Below, piece after piece: positions 13,428 to 26,110 of a stretch of 60,000 nucleotides of DNA. The number at the start of each line of letters is the position of its first letter. The stretch's first letter is position 1. The DNA is from Acanthaster planci. Lineage: Eukaryota > Echinodermata > Asteroidea > Valvatida > Acanthasteridae. The notes beneath the pieces are model-generated. The model did no database searches, was not told where the DNA came from, and saw only the letters and a list, made by a program, of their open reading frames with translations. Both the position numbers and the translations under genes were made by a program. Location of the stretch: the NCBI RefSeq assembly GCF_001949145.1, contig NW_019091384.1, positions 1,532,389 through 1,592,388 on the forward strand, read 5' to 3'.

Positions 13428-14498
13428 TAGACATCATCTGACCTATGGTGTGGACTGTAGATCACGTCTCTGAGTATACTGCGCTCGGAAACCGATGTTA
13501 TGCCAATTAGAATTACCTACGGTAATTCCCCACGATGTGATCTTATCTTGAACACATGTCATGCACAGCTCATCACATATCACCCATCGCAGGATTTTAT
13601 ATCACTGTAATAAAATAACGAGTGGGCTAACACTGAAAATATTTGCCTATTCGACGATACTTAAGTCATGATTTGTTAGAATGTGACATGCTGTATAGAC
13701 GTAGTGGTAACTTTTACACTGCAGGGCCTTGACCTTCAGGGTTGAGCCTTGGGCTTGGTCTTAAAGCTTGCGGGACAAAAGTCTCAGCCTTGAGAATCAA
13801 AACCTTTGCTCCAACACTGGCTTGTGCTCAGCTGACATATGTGACATGGCATAAACCATGAGGTGATCATGTGATTTTTAAATAAAATTTGCATATTCAC
13901 AGGCAACCCACCTTACATCTTTATCCAAGCTACATTTTGACAATCTCAATTTGCAACTTTTAATTTAAATGATAGCTACAACCAATTTGTTTTCATTTAA
14001 ACCTTCAAAATGCACCTTTCTGTCTCAGTTACCCTTAATTCCAACTTTTCATTCACTATTTACAAAGGGTGTTTCATTGCCTTTTTTGCTTTCATGCTAA
14101 CGAATATATCCATATTCACGAGCGCAACTCTGATGCTATCCTAGGAAGAAATTCTCAATGTTACATTGGACTGTATAAAAAAAGTGCCTGAGAAAATGCA
14201 AGTACATGTATTAAACGGAAGAAGCGCACTGATGTATTCACATTAACATTTCACACAACTGAAAATACGACAACTGAAGGTCCGCATGTTAAAAATGAAT
14301 TATAAAATGACAGGAACAATGCTCACTTTTCAACTACATCTTTATAGAAAAGGAATCTCCTTCAAAGAGGCTCTCTTCGGGCAATGTATCTGAAGAACTA
14401 AACCACAGATCAGATCCACCACACAACATAACATATTATTTAGAAGAACTACTGGGTTCCTGATTCAACCTTCCGCCGTCATTTTATGCTTGTGAAGA

Positions 14499-14521
14499 CC
14501 CCCCCTACAAAACGGGGGGGG
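14499..14521. repeat. C7-N8-G8 hairpin
   Basis: Seven C, eight other bases, then eight G. Homopolymer arms of this kind are seen at the ends of G-tract-rich MITEs here and are prone to sequencing error. Confidence 0.6.
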
Positions 14522-15342
14522 AATGGCCTGCCATTTACATAATACTATGAAAGAGTTCAGACATGTAGGCATGTGTTAAATTAAGACGTAGTCCGGGGAC
14601 ATTCCCACTTTGATGCGCGCGCATTTAAATTACCAAGGAGAAGCTGTCAGGGAGAGGAGCACTCATGTTGACGTCCATTATTTGTATGTACGTGTATTTT
14701 TGCAACGTGTGCACTATTGTAGCGTTTTAATCACTAAGTCTTTAAAGAGCAATGTTCAGTGCAGCAAGGTTAATGGTTTCGTTATCTCCTTAATATGAAC
14801 TGCAAAAGGCAATTCTCAAGGTCGCGGTTTTCAGATCGTTAGACAGTGAGTTCAAATCCCAGCAAAGGCTTCTTATTTTCCGAACACTTGCTTTTAGTCA
14901 GTAGCTATAAGAGACTGTAATTCACAATGTCAAATACCAACAGTACCTTATCTGACCGGGAATAAGCTCTTCTGCTGGCACTGTCCGCGTCCGCGAAGTC
15001 CAGGTGAGCGCCTTAGTACAGGTTCGAGACGTATGGCCCGACTCGTTTCCTTCCTTGCATGGTCGCTGGACCCTTTTTGGGTTAAATGGATGGGCAGGGA
15101 GGAAATGTGGTGAGCCAGAAACCCCAAGGGTGCACCCTCAGAAATATGTCCGCCGAACTCATTAATAAAAGTTATACACTCAAAATATTTTATATTAGAG
15201 GGTCCTGAGAGCCATGAAACTGGAGAATTGAAGATACATGTATATGGCTCTGAACCTCTGGCCCTGGATTCACGGCTTCCAATTCTGAACAATTTGGATG
15301 TAGTCGGGTCCGAAAGTGGCGCTGTTTTGCAGAGGAATGCAT

Positions 15343-15367
15343 TTTCAAAATGGCTGAAATTTCCTTC
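15343..15367 (+). repeat. Dispersed 25-bp repeat, copy 1
   Basis: Partner of 36712-36736 (23 of 25 bases), in the same orientation. No coding sense. Confidence 0.5.
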
Positions 15368-15699
15368 ATTTTAGGGGTGGTCTGCTTTGGGTGAGAATTT
15401 CTCAAAAAATTCATTGGTAAACCCCCCAAAAATTGAAAGGAAAATGAAAGAGGACACGTCGAACATAGTTTTTCTGTGCAACCTGGACACCTGTGAGAGC
15501 TGTGAGTATTTTTTAAATATTTGTGAAGTATGGGAATTTATCACTGCTGACTATGGGAACTTATTTGCTGCGTTGCATCCCCCGAGACCCCGAAGAGTCC
15601 TTGAAGCCGGTAACTGCGATTCCTTGCGAATTCCAGAAGTCCGTGCGCCTGAATGCTTGGTCAACATCACGTAACGTTTTGATTTTTCCCTCACCACAG

Positions 15700-15747
15700 T
15701 TTGTTTTTGTTTGTTTGTTTTGTTTTTGCTTGTTTGCTTTTGTTTCC
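15700..15747 (+). repeat. (TTTGT/TTTG)n low-complexity tract
   Basis: About 48 bp of TTTG and TTTTTG units with two TTGC interruptions. The overlapping frames rich in Lys/Gln/Asn (minus) and Phe/Cys (plus) are artefacts of it. Confidence 0.85.
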
Positions 15748-15934
15748 TGGGCGCAGAACCCAAAAAACATAAAACTTCGTTAGAACTTTTGTGAAACAAA
15801 GCAAAAATCATTTGTAAATCATTGGTAATTTGGATTTCTACTCATAACCAGTGCACAAATATTGTTCATGCACAATCATGAATGAAAGCCTTAGAATAGG
15901 AAGGTATTCATTCAAAGCCACGGATCAAACTGTA

Positions 15935-16073
15935 ACTATCCCAGCCAAATCCCAAAACATTGACCAGAACTCCCCCCCCCTGTGGTCAATGCTGTGTCTC
16001 ATGGGTCACGGTGTGTGCAACCTGGGGAGGGTGTGGCTATCGACACTTGTCCCACTAATTTTGGCCAGGATTG
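15935..16073. mobile_element. Tc1/mariner-type MITE, copy B
   Basis: Second member of the family at 13250-13427. The right end ATTTTGGCCAGGATTG is identical to copy A and is followed by TA (16074-16075). Upstream of it CCTGGGGAGGGT (16021-16032) and TGTCCCA are shared. The left end is diverged (ACTATCCCAGCCAAAT after TA at 15933-15934). It is shorter than copy A (139 against 178 bp) and contains a run of nine C. Non-coding. Confidence 0.68.
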
Positions 16074-16075
16074 TA

Positions 16076-19000
16076 GCTCTTGACAGCAGATTCAGATGCA
16101 GTCTTACATCCACTGATACCAAAAATATCCAGCTCGCAAGTTGATGATGTCTAGTATCGATTCTTTGGTATATGAATATCTATACCAAGTGGAGGGGTGC
16201 AGGTTAGCTTGGCTTTGTTTGTTTTTCAATTTTATGAGCCCTTGATTCATGTTACAAAATGCTGCTTGTCTTTCTCAGTTGTTCATTGCAAATTGTAATG
16301 TGTCGAGAAGGTAGAAAGCACGAATTTCCATCTTTATTTAAAGGAAAAGAGATTTAAATACTAAATAATACACTTGTTATCAGTATTGAAGAACTGAGAT
16401 ATTTTAATGGAGTCAACGAAACGTGAAAACCAAATGCTAGATTTCTTTTCTTTAAAAAGGAAGATTCTTGGCAGAACCCGCCCCTAACAGCTCAATTACG
16501 ACTTTTTAAAATGCGATATTAAAGAACGGGGCAAAAAAATCACATTCTGAGATATTGCGTATAGCTTTTCTTTAATAACAACTGGTCGACCGATTCCTCC
16601 TCGTATTGTCTGCGACAAGTATAGCTGACCTTTTTGTTTCAACTGGGAATCAAATTGTGAAGGTTGTGGATTGAACCGTGGAAATGACGGGAATTTGCGC
16701 CTAGTTCTCATTGAGCACATCGTTCATTATGTCTCTGTTCTTCTGAATGATAAGCTTAAGTATGGTACGTCTTGGGACTCCATCTTGGTAAATTGGACGC
16801 GGGTTTTTCTGATCCTTCAGCAAAATTTTATTAAAAAGCGTATATCGGGATGATTTTTGAAGTCAGAGTGCGCCGGACCCTGATAAACACTCCTCCACAC
16901 TGGATCAGCGTCCCCAGGCAAGACGAATGAACTGCCCGAGGGAGCTCCATCATTGGTCTACGGTCAGAGAGAGACCTAACGAGAACTGTGGAGGCCCTCA
17001 AGCACATCTAATCCTCTGACCCGCCAAATCCAACGCCCGCCTGCTATACTCATCGGCCTCGCTCGAGAGCTGCATGCGCCTCAGGAAAATGATGCCAGTG
17101 AAACAATGTGAAGACGAGAGTCAGAACATGCTGACGCGATTGAGACATAAACCGGCAAGCCCACGCTGCAGCCTGGCGAGAATAACCAATATACACGGGA
17201 TATCCTCTCGATTTTTCACTCCTTCGTCCCGATTTTTTTAAATTGTTTATAATTTTTTACGGCAGTATTGTAAATGTTCAGTCTGGTCCAACACTGCTAC
17301 GTGACACACGACACAAAGTAATCATTACACTCTGTCTTTACCATCTGTGGACTGTCGCTGTGTTGATAGACATCCAAATACGAACGTTAACACTCCGGAA
17401 TGTTGTGTTTTCATTAAACGGGAATATTGTTCCGATGGCAGATGTTTTATACTGTTATTGATAGACTCTTGGGTCCCATGTCAAATTCAGTACTGGAATT
17501 TTGACGACGATCGTTGTCTTCGTCTTCCTGATCAATTTTGCTATGTGTTTTCCTTCGTAGCAGAACTCTGTGTAACTTCATTATTTTCCTGCTTTTGTTC
17601 TTGCTTTTGTTTTTTGTCAAGCCAATTTTCACTTTAGACATTTTTTGTCGCATGGACTAAAAGAATTATCATTATGTGGCGCCCTCCATTCGAAGGATGG
17701 TATGAATTTCGTCTACTTCCTGCCCAGTGCTAAGTCTTCACATAAGTCTCTTGCAGTCAGTGTAATAATACTATGCAAGCTGCATAGCAAGAATCTTTAA
17801 CATAAATGCAGGAAAGTCTAACCAGTCTAACGACCTAGATCTTTTTGTAATATGTAATGTATAATCGTGTGCTTACATCACCAACCAATGCTAAACACCC
17901 AAACAGATGAAGGCGGCGATATCTACCACTATTAATAAGAATAATATGGAAAAAGTAAACAATCATAAAAAATCAACTAATGACAGAAAATAAAGCGAAA
18001 TACCAAGCTAAAAAAGTGCAGTGGATGTGACTACAAGACTGTTAGAGGATCAACGCATAGCATCTTTTTTGTGTATTTTGTCGAGTTTATTCTTTTAACC
18101 TATCATACGATACATCACATTCCCGAGTATCTTTTTAAAAGTTACTCTCTTATGCAAGGCTTCAGTTTTACCTACTCAATTAGGAACAAAACCCGATTGT
18201 CGTTCGTGTATAGATCTATATTGCGGGTTGCTGCTTTTAATTCATTCATTCGTCGAATCGGGCAAGAGCGCTCTCAAAGATTAACTGTGGTGAATTTCGT
18301 TGGGAGTGTTCTATTCATTCACTGGATTGATTAAGGGATAGAGATACCTGCACGATATGCGGAAGAGGGGCACCCCCCCCCCATGTGATGCGCAAGCTGT
18401 ATGCCCTGAGGCTATTGTGCCTACTGCACCACCCTTGGAAATCTAAAAGGAATCCCAAAGATTCCATCAACACAAAAGAAGACATAATAGAGGGGTCCCC
18501 CTTGACTGCATATAGTGCATCATAGATATATGGGCGCAATGAATGGCGGTCCACAGGAATAAAGATGTTTTCAATAAGTCCAACTGGTCAAGCTGACGAT
18601 ATCGCCGTGGGTCGAGCCATGCACTGTGAATAACATCGCCAAAGTAAATTAAACTGTGGTCTCTCTGCATTTTGTCTGGTAATCCAGGGATTTCTGCCAA
18701 AGATTATATGTAGAACACTAGTCAACTTGGCGCCCTTTTTGACTGATCTGCATTTCGCGTTTCTTTTTCCATTTGAAAACCAAGTAATCCTCTAGATTTC
18801 TGTTTTCTCGCACGTCATTCTGTTGTGTTTTTTTCTTGACGAACACTAACGACGACGAAGTATTCAATCAGGAGGCTTTTGGGCGCGTTTTTCCGGCTGT
18901 GCGTGATTAATCTTGCCCGAGCCGCATTTTACCCCGCCTCACGAGTTTTCCGTTGTTCGTAGCAGTTGATTAAAGCGAAGTGTAGACCTTAAATTGATTT

Positions 19001-22000
19001 AAGTGAGAATCAGGTTGATCAACAAGGAAAAAGCAAGAATGATCTCGTAAAGTTGTTGATAAATCAAAACGTTTTGGGGGCTTCTGCCATCAGTTGCCAA
19101 GCAATAGTCTGACATGAATACTCACGCCTTTCAGGTTAGGGATGTTTTGTGTAGAGGCTTTAATTCGAAAAACCATGCTTTATTTTATCTTTCACTTTAC
19201 TTTCGTACATGGGGAGGTTTGAAGCTTCCTCTTTGAAGTGACCTATCAGACCACTTTCACCAGATCGCTAATATTCTGTCTAACCGATCAATTTTGGTGA
19301 TGATATTGGCGCTCTTTTCGGGACTAGTTTGCCGAAGAAAAGTCATCTCCAAAGTTTAGTGGCAATTCGCTGACAGCTGAAGGTGAAATGGAAGATTAAT
19401 AGGAAGTAGAATAGATTAATAAGGTGTCTAAAATGGCACTCTGTATGAGTGTAAGCTCCATGTTCATGATTTGGGTGAGTGAACGACTCAGGTTTCGTAG
19501 GTTTCATTGAGGAAGCTCTCTCCACTTCAACGTGCTCCTGGTATGAAACACACACTACATTTTGGTAATAAGGGTAGGCCTATTTGGTATAAATGATAAG
19601 GATAGTTTCTTTGTTTTCACGTCAGTTTAACTCGATTACAATCAACGAGTGAAAGAGGAGAACCGGAGAAGGCTGACACGGCATGCAAATATTCGCTGCT
19701 GAATGAAGGGCGTGAAGACAAATGTGTTCACAGTTTGGCCGTAAAACAACACTTTATTGATATATTCCAGTTACGGATTTCCTCTGGAGAACATATCACC
19801 GCAAAGTGTGAATAAATGTTGGCGGTGGTCCTGCTATCCCATCAAATGTTCCGTACGAGGTAAGTAATTGATATGTTTTAATACAAATTTCAGAAATATG
19901 TTGAAAGTAAACTTCCCTCTAGAAATGCATTACTTCTTTTTGAAAACGTACTTGGTTCTGAGGTGTTAACTTTACCAGCTTCATTTAGAGTAGTTATGAC
20001 ATTTTGACAAGTCTCATAAATATGTTTGGTGCCAATATTGCGATCATGGTTGAATTTTTAAGGTACATACGATAAAAATAAAGTTAAAAATAGGAAAAAT
20101 AACATTGCAGAATAAATATTGAGTGCATGTTGTTTTCAACGGTTCTCTGTACACCATCGCAGTCTCTGAAATGTTTACATCCCGGATGAGGGAGAGGACT
20201 CCAACCAAAATGATGGATAACTAGTGAATGAATAATACATGTCGACCTTTCGCCGGTGATCGCCAGGGGAGACTGGCTGACCCAACCACACTGTCATTTC
20301 TTCAATAAGTCATGGAGGAAAAGGCGACAAATGAAACATTTTGGCCTACAGGTTCAGTCGTCACTTATGCAAATCATTCGACGCCTTTTGAGCGATAATG
20401 GACGAGGTGGTTGGGAGACCCCAGTATATGTATCGTATCAAAAGTGCTCCAGATCACGAATACTGGGCCAACATCTTGGCATAGTGTTTAAATATTGAAC
20501 AGACACAGGAAAAGGGGTTTTCCGACGAGAACTTGCGAAAGGCGATGGGACTGATCATGTACACCTGAATGTCGCAGCTACCTCACAAAGTGTAAAGTGC
20601 AAGATGTGCACACGGTGGAGTCGGACGTTTAATTACTGTAGCCGTTTAACGTTTTATGCATACTGCAGATTGGTCAACGTTCGATGGAGCTCACTTTGCA
20701 GAATGCCCTCAGACAGCCTGGCGAGATGTGGACTAAGTCTGCCCAACATTACAAACTGTACTCGGACAACTGCGTGCGTCTTCTTATGACAGTGCGTACA
20801 GATTCCTAAGCGATAAGACATTTTTTATAGGATAGGATAGGTTACCAGTGAAATCGACCAGTAGTCTACCATGGTCGAATGAACTTACCCCTCTAATACA
20901 TTTACTGCTAACCAGATTACTGCGTTATGCCTTGGTGCCTGTTCTTTAATGCACTTGATAACAGCAAACTGGCATACGGTACGATCGGCTGCAGGAGCGT
21001 TGGCGCTTGTTTTAAGTTTGTTTTGTTGTGAATGTTCTATCATGTAATGTCTGCTTACCTTGGAGGCACATACAGATTCTCCTCTAAATGGTACATGTAT
21101 TTAAGACGAAAAGATATTGCTTTCAAGGAAGACATGAGCATTGATGAGGGATATAGTATATTCAACGGTACCCGTTGAATAGAACTTCATTTCACTTGTT
21201 TGGTTCCCGCCCCGTGTCATAGATCTAATTCACAGTGAGAGAGAGGAAAATAATGTGGGGGCAGGAACCAATCTGACATGTCACGAAACTAGTGGGTGGC
21301 TGTTTCGACACGGCTCTGTTTCGCAAAGTAGCGATCGTTAATAAACGAGAATCGTGAATTCGTTCTCTTAACAGGAGAAGTTTTATGCATGTGTTACATA
21401 AAACAAGTAATGCATGTTTCACATTCCTGCAATGGTAAGAATTTCATTTGGGAAAGATAAAATGTCTATTTCACTTGGCTTCGCCTTGTGGAATAGATCA
21501 TTTTATCTGTCACTTCATGCATTGCTCTCATGGACACTTGTGTATTATTGTGCAGACAGATACTTTTGCGTACCATGCGCCTCATAAATTCTGTGCACGG
21601 TACTGCATGTATTACTAATAAAGATTTCTTGCATGTCATGGTCGAAAACAACTCAATGAATATCATCTCTCACGGGCAATCTATACAGGCTTGTGCAGCG
21701 TTTGCCTACAATTATTATCACATCTTCGAGTGGTGTAGGCTTCCACACAGACAATAACCAAGGTATCTTTTCAGGTAGCACATTGTCATGTATGAAAAAA
21801 CCATTGCTACAGAAACTAATTGAAGCCGTAAGAAAAAAATGGAGTTTGGTCACAGCGTAACAATGCGTGTATACTTTCCAGTGCGTAAAAAGTCAGCACC
21901 ATAAAAAAACTGTGGGTCTTGGCAAGCAGCTTGCTATTGGCAACCATTACTGTTCCTATTTTCTAAAAGTGGAAGATAGAGACCACCACTGTTGGTCTAT

Positions 22001-25000
22001 CGCCCCCCTCCCACACACACACAATATCGACTTTGCATACCTCTTATGTGCTTTATTTCACACGGTCGTCCACTTTTGGGCCTAATAAAAGCTGCCAGGA
22101 ACGAAGACAAAGCTCATTAAAGAAAGGTACGTCAGCCAGGTATTGGAGCTGTGTCCAAGCGATGAGGTGCATGGAAGTGAAATTTCAGGACGATTTTGAA
22201 AGAATAAAAAAAAATCTAAAAAATGATCTCCATCCATTCTCGTACTAACCCCCCCCGCGCTCACCACCTGGTATTGACTATGAATAAGTACTTTAATGAA
22301 AGTGGAACTTTGAAAGATGCGATAAAGTTGGGCTACCAAGGCGCTGTACCGCTCTGTATCATGCAACAGTAGTAGGCCCTCTAATAAAACGAATATCAAC
22401 GTAACTTTCTATATAGTGCCATCAACTAACATCTGACCAGTGGGCTGTATTAATTACATGTTGGCTAAAGAACATACACTTTTGTAACTAAGGCAGTTGA
22501 GCAAACATAGGAGCAACAGCAGTCACTTAATTCAGCACCTGATAGTTTTCGCTGACATTAGTCAAATGGCGTTATTAAGGATGAACAGAACCTTTCCGCC
22601 AAACATGGACTGTGCCATTCATTCATGCCCGTTTTCCCGCCTGACAGACCCCGTTATTGTTTGAGTTATTAAATGAATATCTTGGTTTTTATCTTATTTT
22701 TTTCTGGGGGCTCAGTCCGATTAGGAGACAGCAGGGAGACATGTTTTGTATACCGTTTGATATGCGCGCTGTTTCAACACAGGCCACGTCGGACTGGCTA
22801 GCCGGCTTTGGCGACTGTACCCCCTACCCCCTCCGCTGCCGTCAGTTCGCGTTGTTGACTTAACACGACAACCATGCATCATTCATCATGTAGGTGACAT
22901 ACAATGCCCCTCCAATGAACAAACACGCTTGCAAGTCTCCCCTGCCAACCAGTGCTTCGCCCCCCCCCGAGAGTCTATTGTTTGCGAGTATTTTTTCGCG
23001 GGAAGGGGTTGAACCGCTACAAGGGTAAACAGAAATGAACTTGGAAAAAAGCAGAACCAGTGAAATCAAGTTACTTCATCATGCAAGTTTGCAAGTCAAA
23101 ATTTCTGACTTTATCGAGCGGTTGTGATGGATAAGTACGGAATTTACGGCTTAAGAAATAGAATCAACTACTCGTGCAAGTTTCAAAGCCAACTGCCATC
23201 ATGGATCCCGCGAGACAGTGTAGCTTCGTGCTACAGTTACAATTAAAACAGCACACTTGCGGCTAAAACTGAAGTTCAAATCGAATTCCTATTCATACTC
23301 ACGATTTGTAATTACTCAATAGTTGATTGATAAATTATATTTCGATGGGCCAGTTACATAACATTTGATTCTAACAAATTTCACGAAATTTTACTAAGCC
23401 TGTGTGTACGATGTATTATAGAGTCATACAGTGCATACAAATTAACGGCTGCAAATTTTCGAGAATCCTATAGGCTATAAGAAATTTTTTTTCAAAAATG
23501 GATGTAGCGCCATAAAGCGTTATCGTCAAGAGCAGGTGGACCACGGAAGAAAGAACGTGAAACAGATCCATAGCGAGGCTGAGACAGGGAGTGCCCTGAC
23601 CGAGAACAAGGTCACAAAATCGAGACCCGGACAAACACAGCCCAAAACCTTAAAGGCATGAAATACATTCATTTTACTACAACCATTGAAGTTGCACCTT
23701 TGTGTTTCTATTAACCTAATTTATTTCCAATTTTTGTTTTCTTTTGCTTTTTCTGCTATATTTAGGAGCAAAACGGTGATGTCATCATAGGCACTAAACC
23801 TCCATGTGGCACTGATATTTTGCACGAAATGCTCTGCACGTTTTTGTCACATACGAAAATCACTACACCAAAACACGCTTATATGAACTCATCAAACAAA
23901 CAAAGTTGACCCTCGAACTGTCGCGTAGTAGTTTCAACTACTCTAATCGCTTCAGTCACAATTCTGGACGAGCAAAAGATAATCAACTATGAGCATAAAC
24001 ACACCACATTAAGTCCAGCGAAAATACCGAGACCTCACATACCCGAGACCGAGTAACCAACACTGAGACCACGCAGCACCGGGACCAAGACCAGCAAAAG
24101 GTAGTCTGAGGCCCGGTCTCGAGAGAGGCATATTATAGATACGCATTCTGTGTATAAAATCGTGTTATAAGACATGAATATACACGCCATGTTTTGGTTA
24201 AAAGTACAATGTACAAAAATTCTGTTTCATTACAAAAGTAAACTCAACAGTGACTTATTTACACGTTCTAATCCTGACCGGTGGTAAAACGTGACCGCTG
24301 CACTTTCAGGTCATCAAAACAGAGAAGAACCACTTGTGACATGGCGAAGGCTAGAATAATATTCGCCCGTCTAACAATTAAGTTTGTAAATAATCTCATC
24401 TTGTTTATCACGAGCCAATACAACGTCCTAATCCAAATTACACACTGGTTGAAAACACGACTATCTAATTTCGGGTGTATTTCACAATTCGCTGCATTCC
24501 CAGCCCTAACGACAGCCGTAATTTATATCCCGAAGCAACGCACTCTCTGCTCCGGCAGACAGACGCATTTTGGCATTTTATGTGTAGGTGCACATGTTTA
24601 ATTATGAACAGTTACATAAATTATTAAGAGCCAAATATGTGTATAAGACTGCTCTTGTTTCTTAAATTCAATGTTAGGTTGCCCAGATAGCAAGAAAACA
24701 CAAATGTCGTCATGGAAACCGTTTGGCGTCTGTAGTTTCAAACGTTTGCAGCCTTGCTCATTGCCAAGTATCGGTGTTAACCGAACCTGAACCTAATAGA
24801 CGAATGAAGAACGAGAGGCCTTGAGACGCTTGTTAGCAGGAATTACACATCGATTCTTTTCTGTTGTTTTCATTGTTTTGAATATTTGCACTTTAGTTTA
24901 ACATGGTTAAAGCGCGGACGTCATATCTGGTCTCGCATAGCCCTCAATCCACCCACATACTGGCACGCAAGCAAATGGTTACCTTCATATTTGGCACACG

Positions 25001-25873
25001 GTCGCCGGTGGCAGTGGGTACAAAGGGATTGCGACTCCAGACGTTTTTATACGACGTCTGGGGGTTAAAGTTAAAATGTCTATCGACACAAACACCAGAA
25101 AAGACACGTTGTGTTTGCTGCCACCAAGCGTTTAAAAGTTCTCTCCGCAGTGAAAATGTGCAGCAAAGCAGGTCACTGGAAAAATTGCACACAGAAAATA
25201 TGCCATCAGAAAACGCAGACGATCACAGAAAAGCGTTGGGTTGGTATTAAAAGAGCAACACAGCATAATTTACAGTACACCGACATATAGAAATATGTAA
25301 TCCAATAAACTCTCGACCGGGCAAATCCATGTTGTCGCACAATCGTGCAGATGCGTTTTACTTTACAATTCCAAAATGCTCTTATTGGTTTTATCGTGTG
25401 AGTGTTTGGTTCAGGAACACGATGAGCCGGCATGTCTTCAAGATTCCCAGTCTTCTCAAATTCTGTGCATCGATGTTTATCTTGATATTTCGCGTGTCTT
25501 CAGGATTAAAAATCACTATTCACCCGCTGACCAAGCCACTTGCTGATGTCATTCAAAATTTTCAACTTGGCTCGACTTGAAGGAGAAACGCAAGTGATGT
25601 AATCCACTTGATGACCGGCCTAATTCGTTTGGCACACGAACATAATACGAAGACCGTTCACGCGTTCTATCTGAGTTGACAGTCAAAATATCTGGGTCAT
25701 TTGTACTGCTTATATCTTTGCTGTGCCTGACTTAAGGGAGAAGGAATCATGCTGTTTCGAAGCTTCCACGACACCTCGAAAAAGTCTTCAATTTGTCTTG
25801 CAGAACTGACAAACACACTCCAGTCCTCAAAACGAAATATTTCAAATCCAGGCAGAGTTTGTTTATGGGAAGG
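16076..25873. other. 9.8 kb with no recognisable gene
   Basis: Two protein-like but broken patches are noted: 16861-17190, GC-rich, and 20396-20811, with three stops in the most protein-like frame. Around 23600-24120 there are scattered GAGACC words, with CGAGACCG near 24047 and its complement near 24114. Short C-runs occur near 18372, 22251 and 22960. Nothing else is supportable. Confidence 0.45.
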
Positions 25874-25901
25874 GGACGTTTGCAGCTCCCTGCAAACGTC
25901 C
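25874..25901. repeat. Perfect 12-bp hairpin
   Basis: GGACGTTTGCAG (25874-25885) and CTGCAAACGTCC (25890-25901) are perfect complements around CTCC. It abuts the hAT-like remnant that begins near 25903. Confidence 0.8.
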
Positions 25902-25902
25902 T

Positions 25903-26110
25903 AAATGGCGTTCACCCAGGATTCGTCGTTGGGGGCCTCGGACCGGAACCCCCCCCCAGCTCATGTTGCTCAACCTCCAACCCGTTGCGCGCAGGGGACA
26001 TGGGTGTTCGGCGATCAGAGCTAGTGTAGATGTGGATGTACGCTGAAAAATAAATTAAAAACTCTGGGGGTCAAGCCCGGGAGGGCTCCCCCCCCTTGGG
26101 CGTGCCACTG
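25903..26110. mobile_element. hAT-like MITE remnant with C/G tracts
   Basis: The left end (TGGCGTTCACCCAGGA near 25906) and the right end (CTTGGGCGTGCCACTG, ending 26110) resemble inverted CAGTGGC...CCCA termini of G-tract-rich hAT-type elements. Runs of C occur at both ends (near 25951 and 26091). The left CAG is lost and no target duplication is seen, so the assignment is tentative. Confidence 0.4.

Larger units (their letters stand above)
13430..15932. other. Gene-free stretch between the two MITE copies
   Basis: It contains a degenerate run of GCCTTG-like words (13730-13800), the C7/G8 hairpin (14499), a lone B-box-like TTCAAATCCC (near 14852) without a convincing A box, one copy of a 25-bp dispersed repeat, and the TTTG tract. 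Confidence 0.45.

Noticed and set aside
14800-14880. tRNA-like region with TTCAAATCCC
   Set aside because: Only a B-box-like word; no convincing A box at the right distance and no foldable acceptor stem.
24903-25250. 115-codon plus-strand frame
   Set aside because: Overlapped by another plus frame and a minus frame of similar length; no family recognised.
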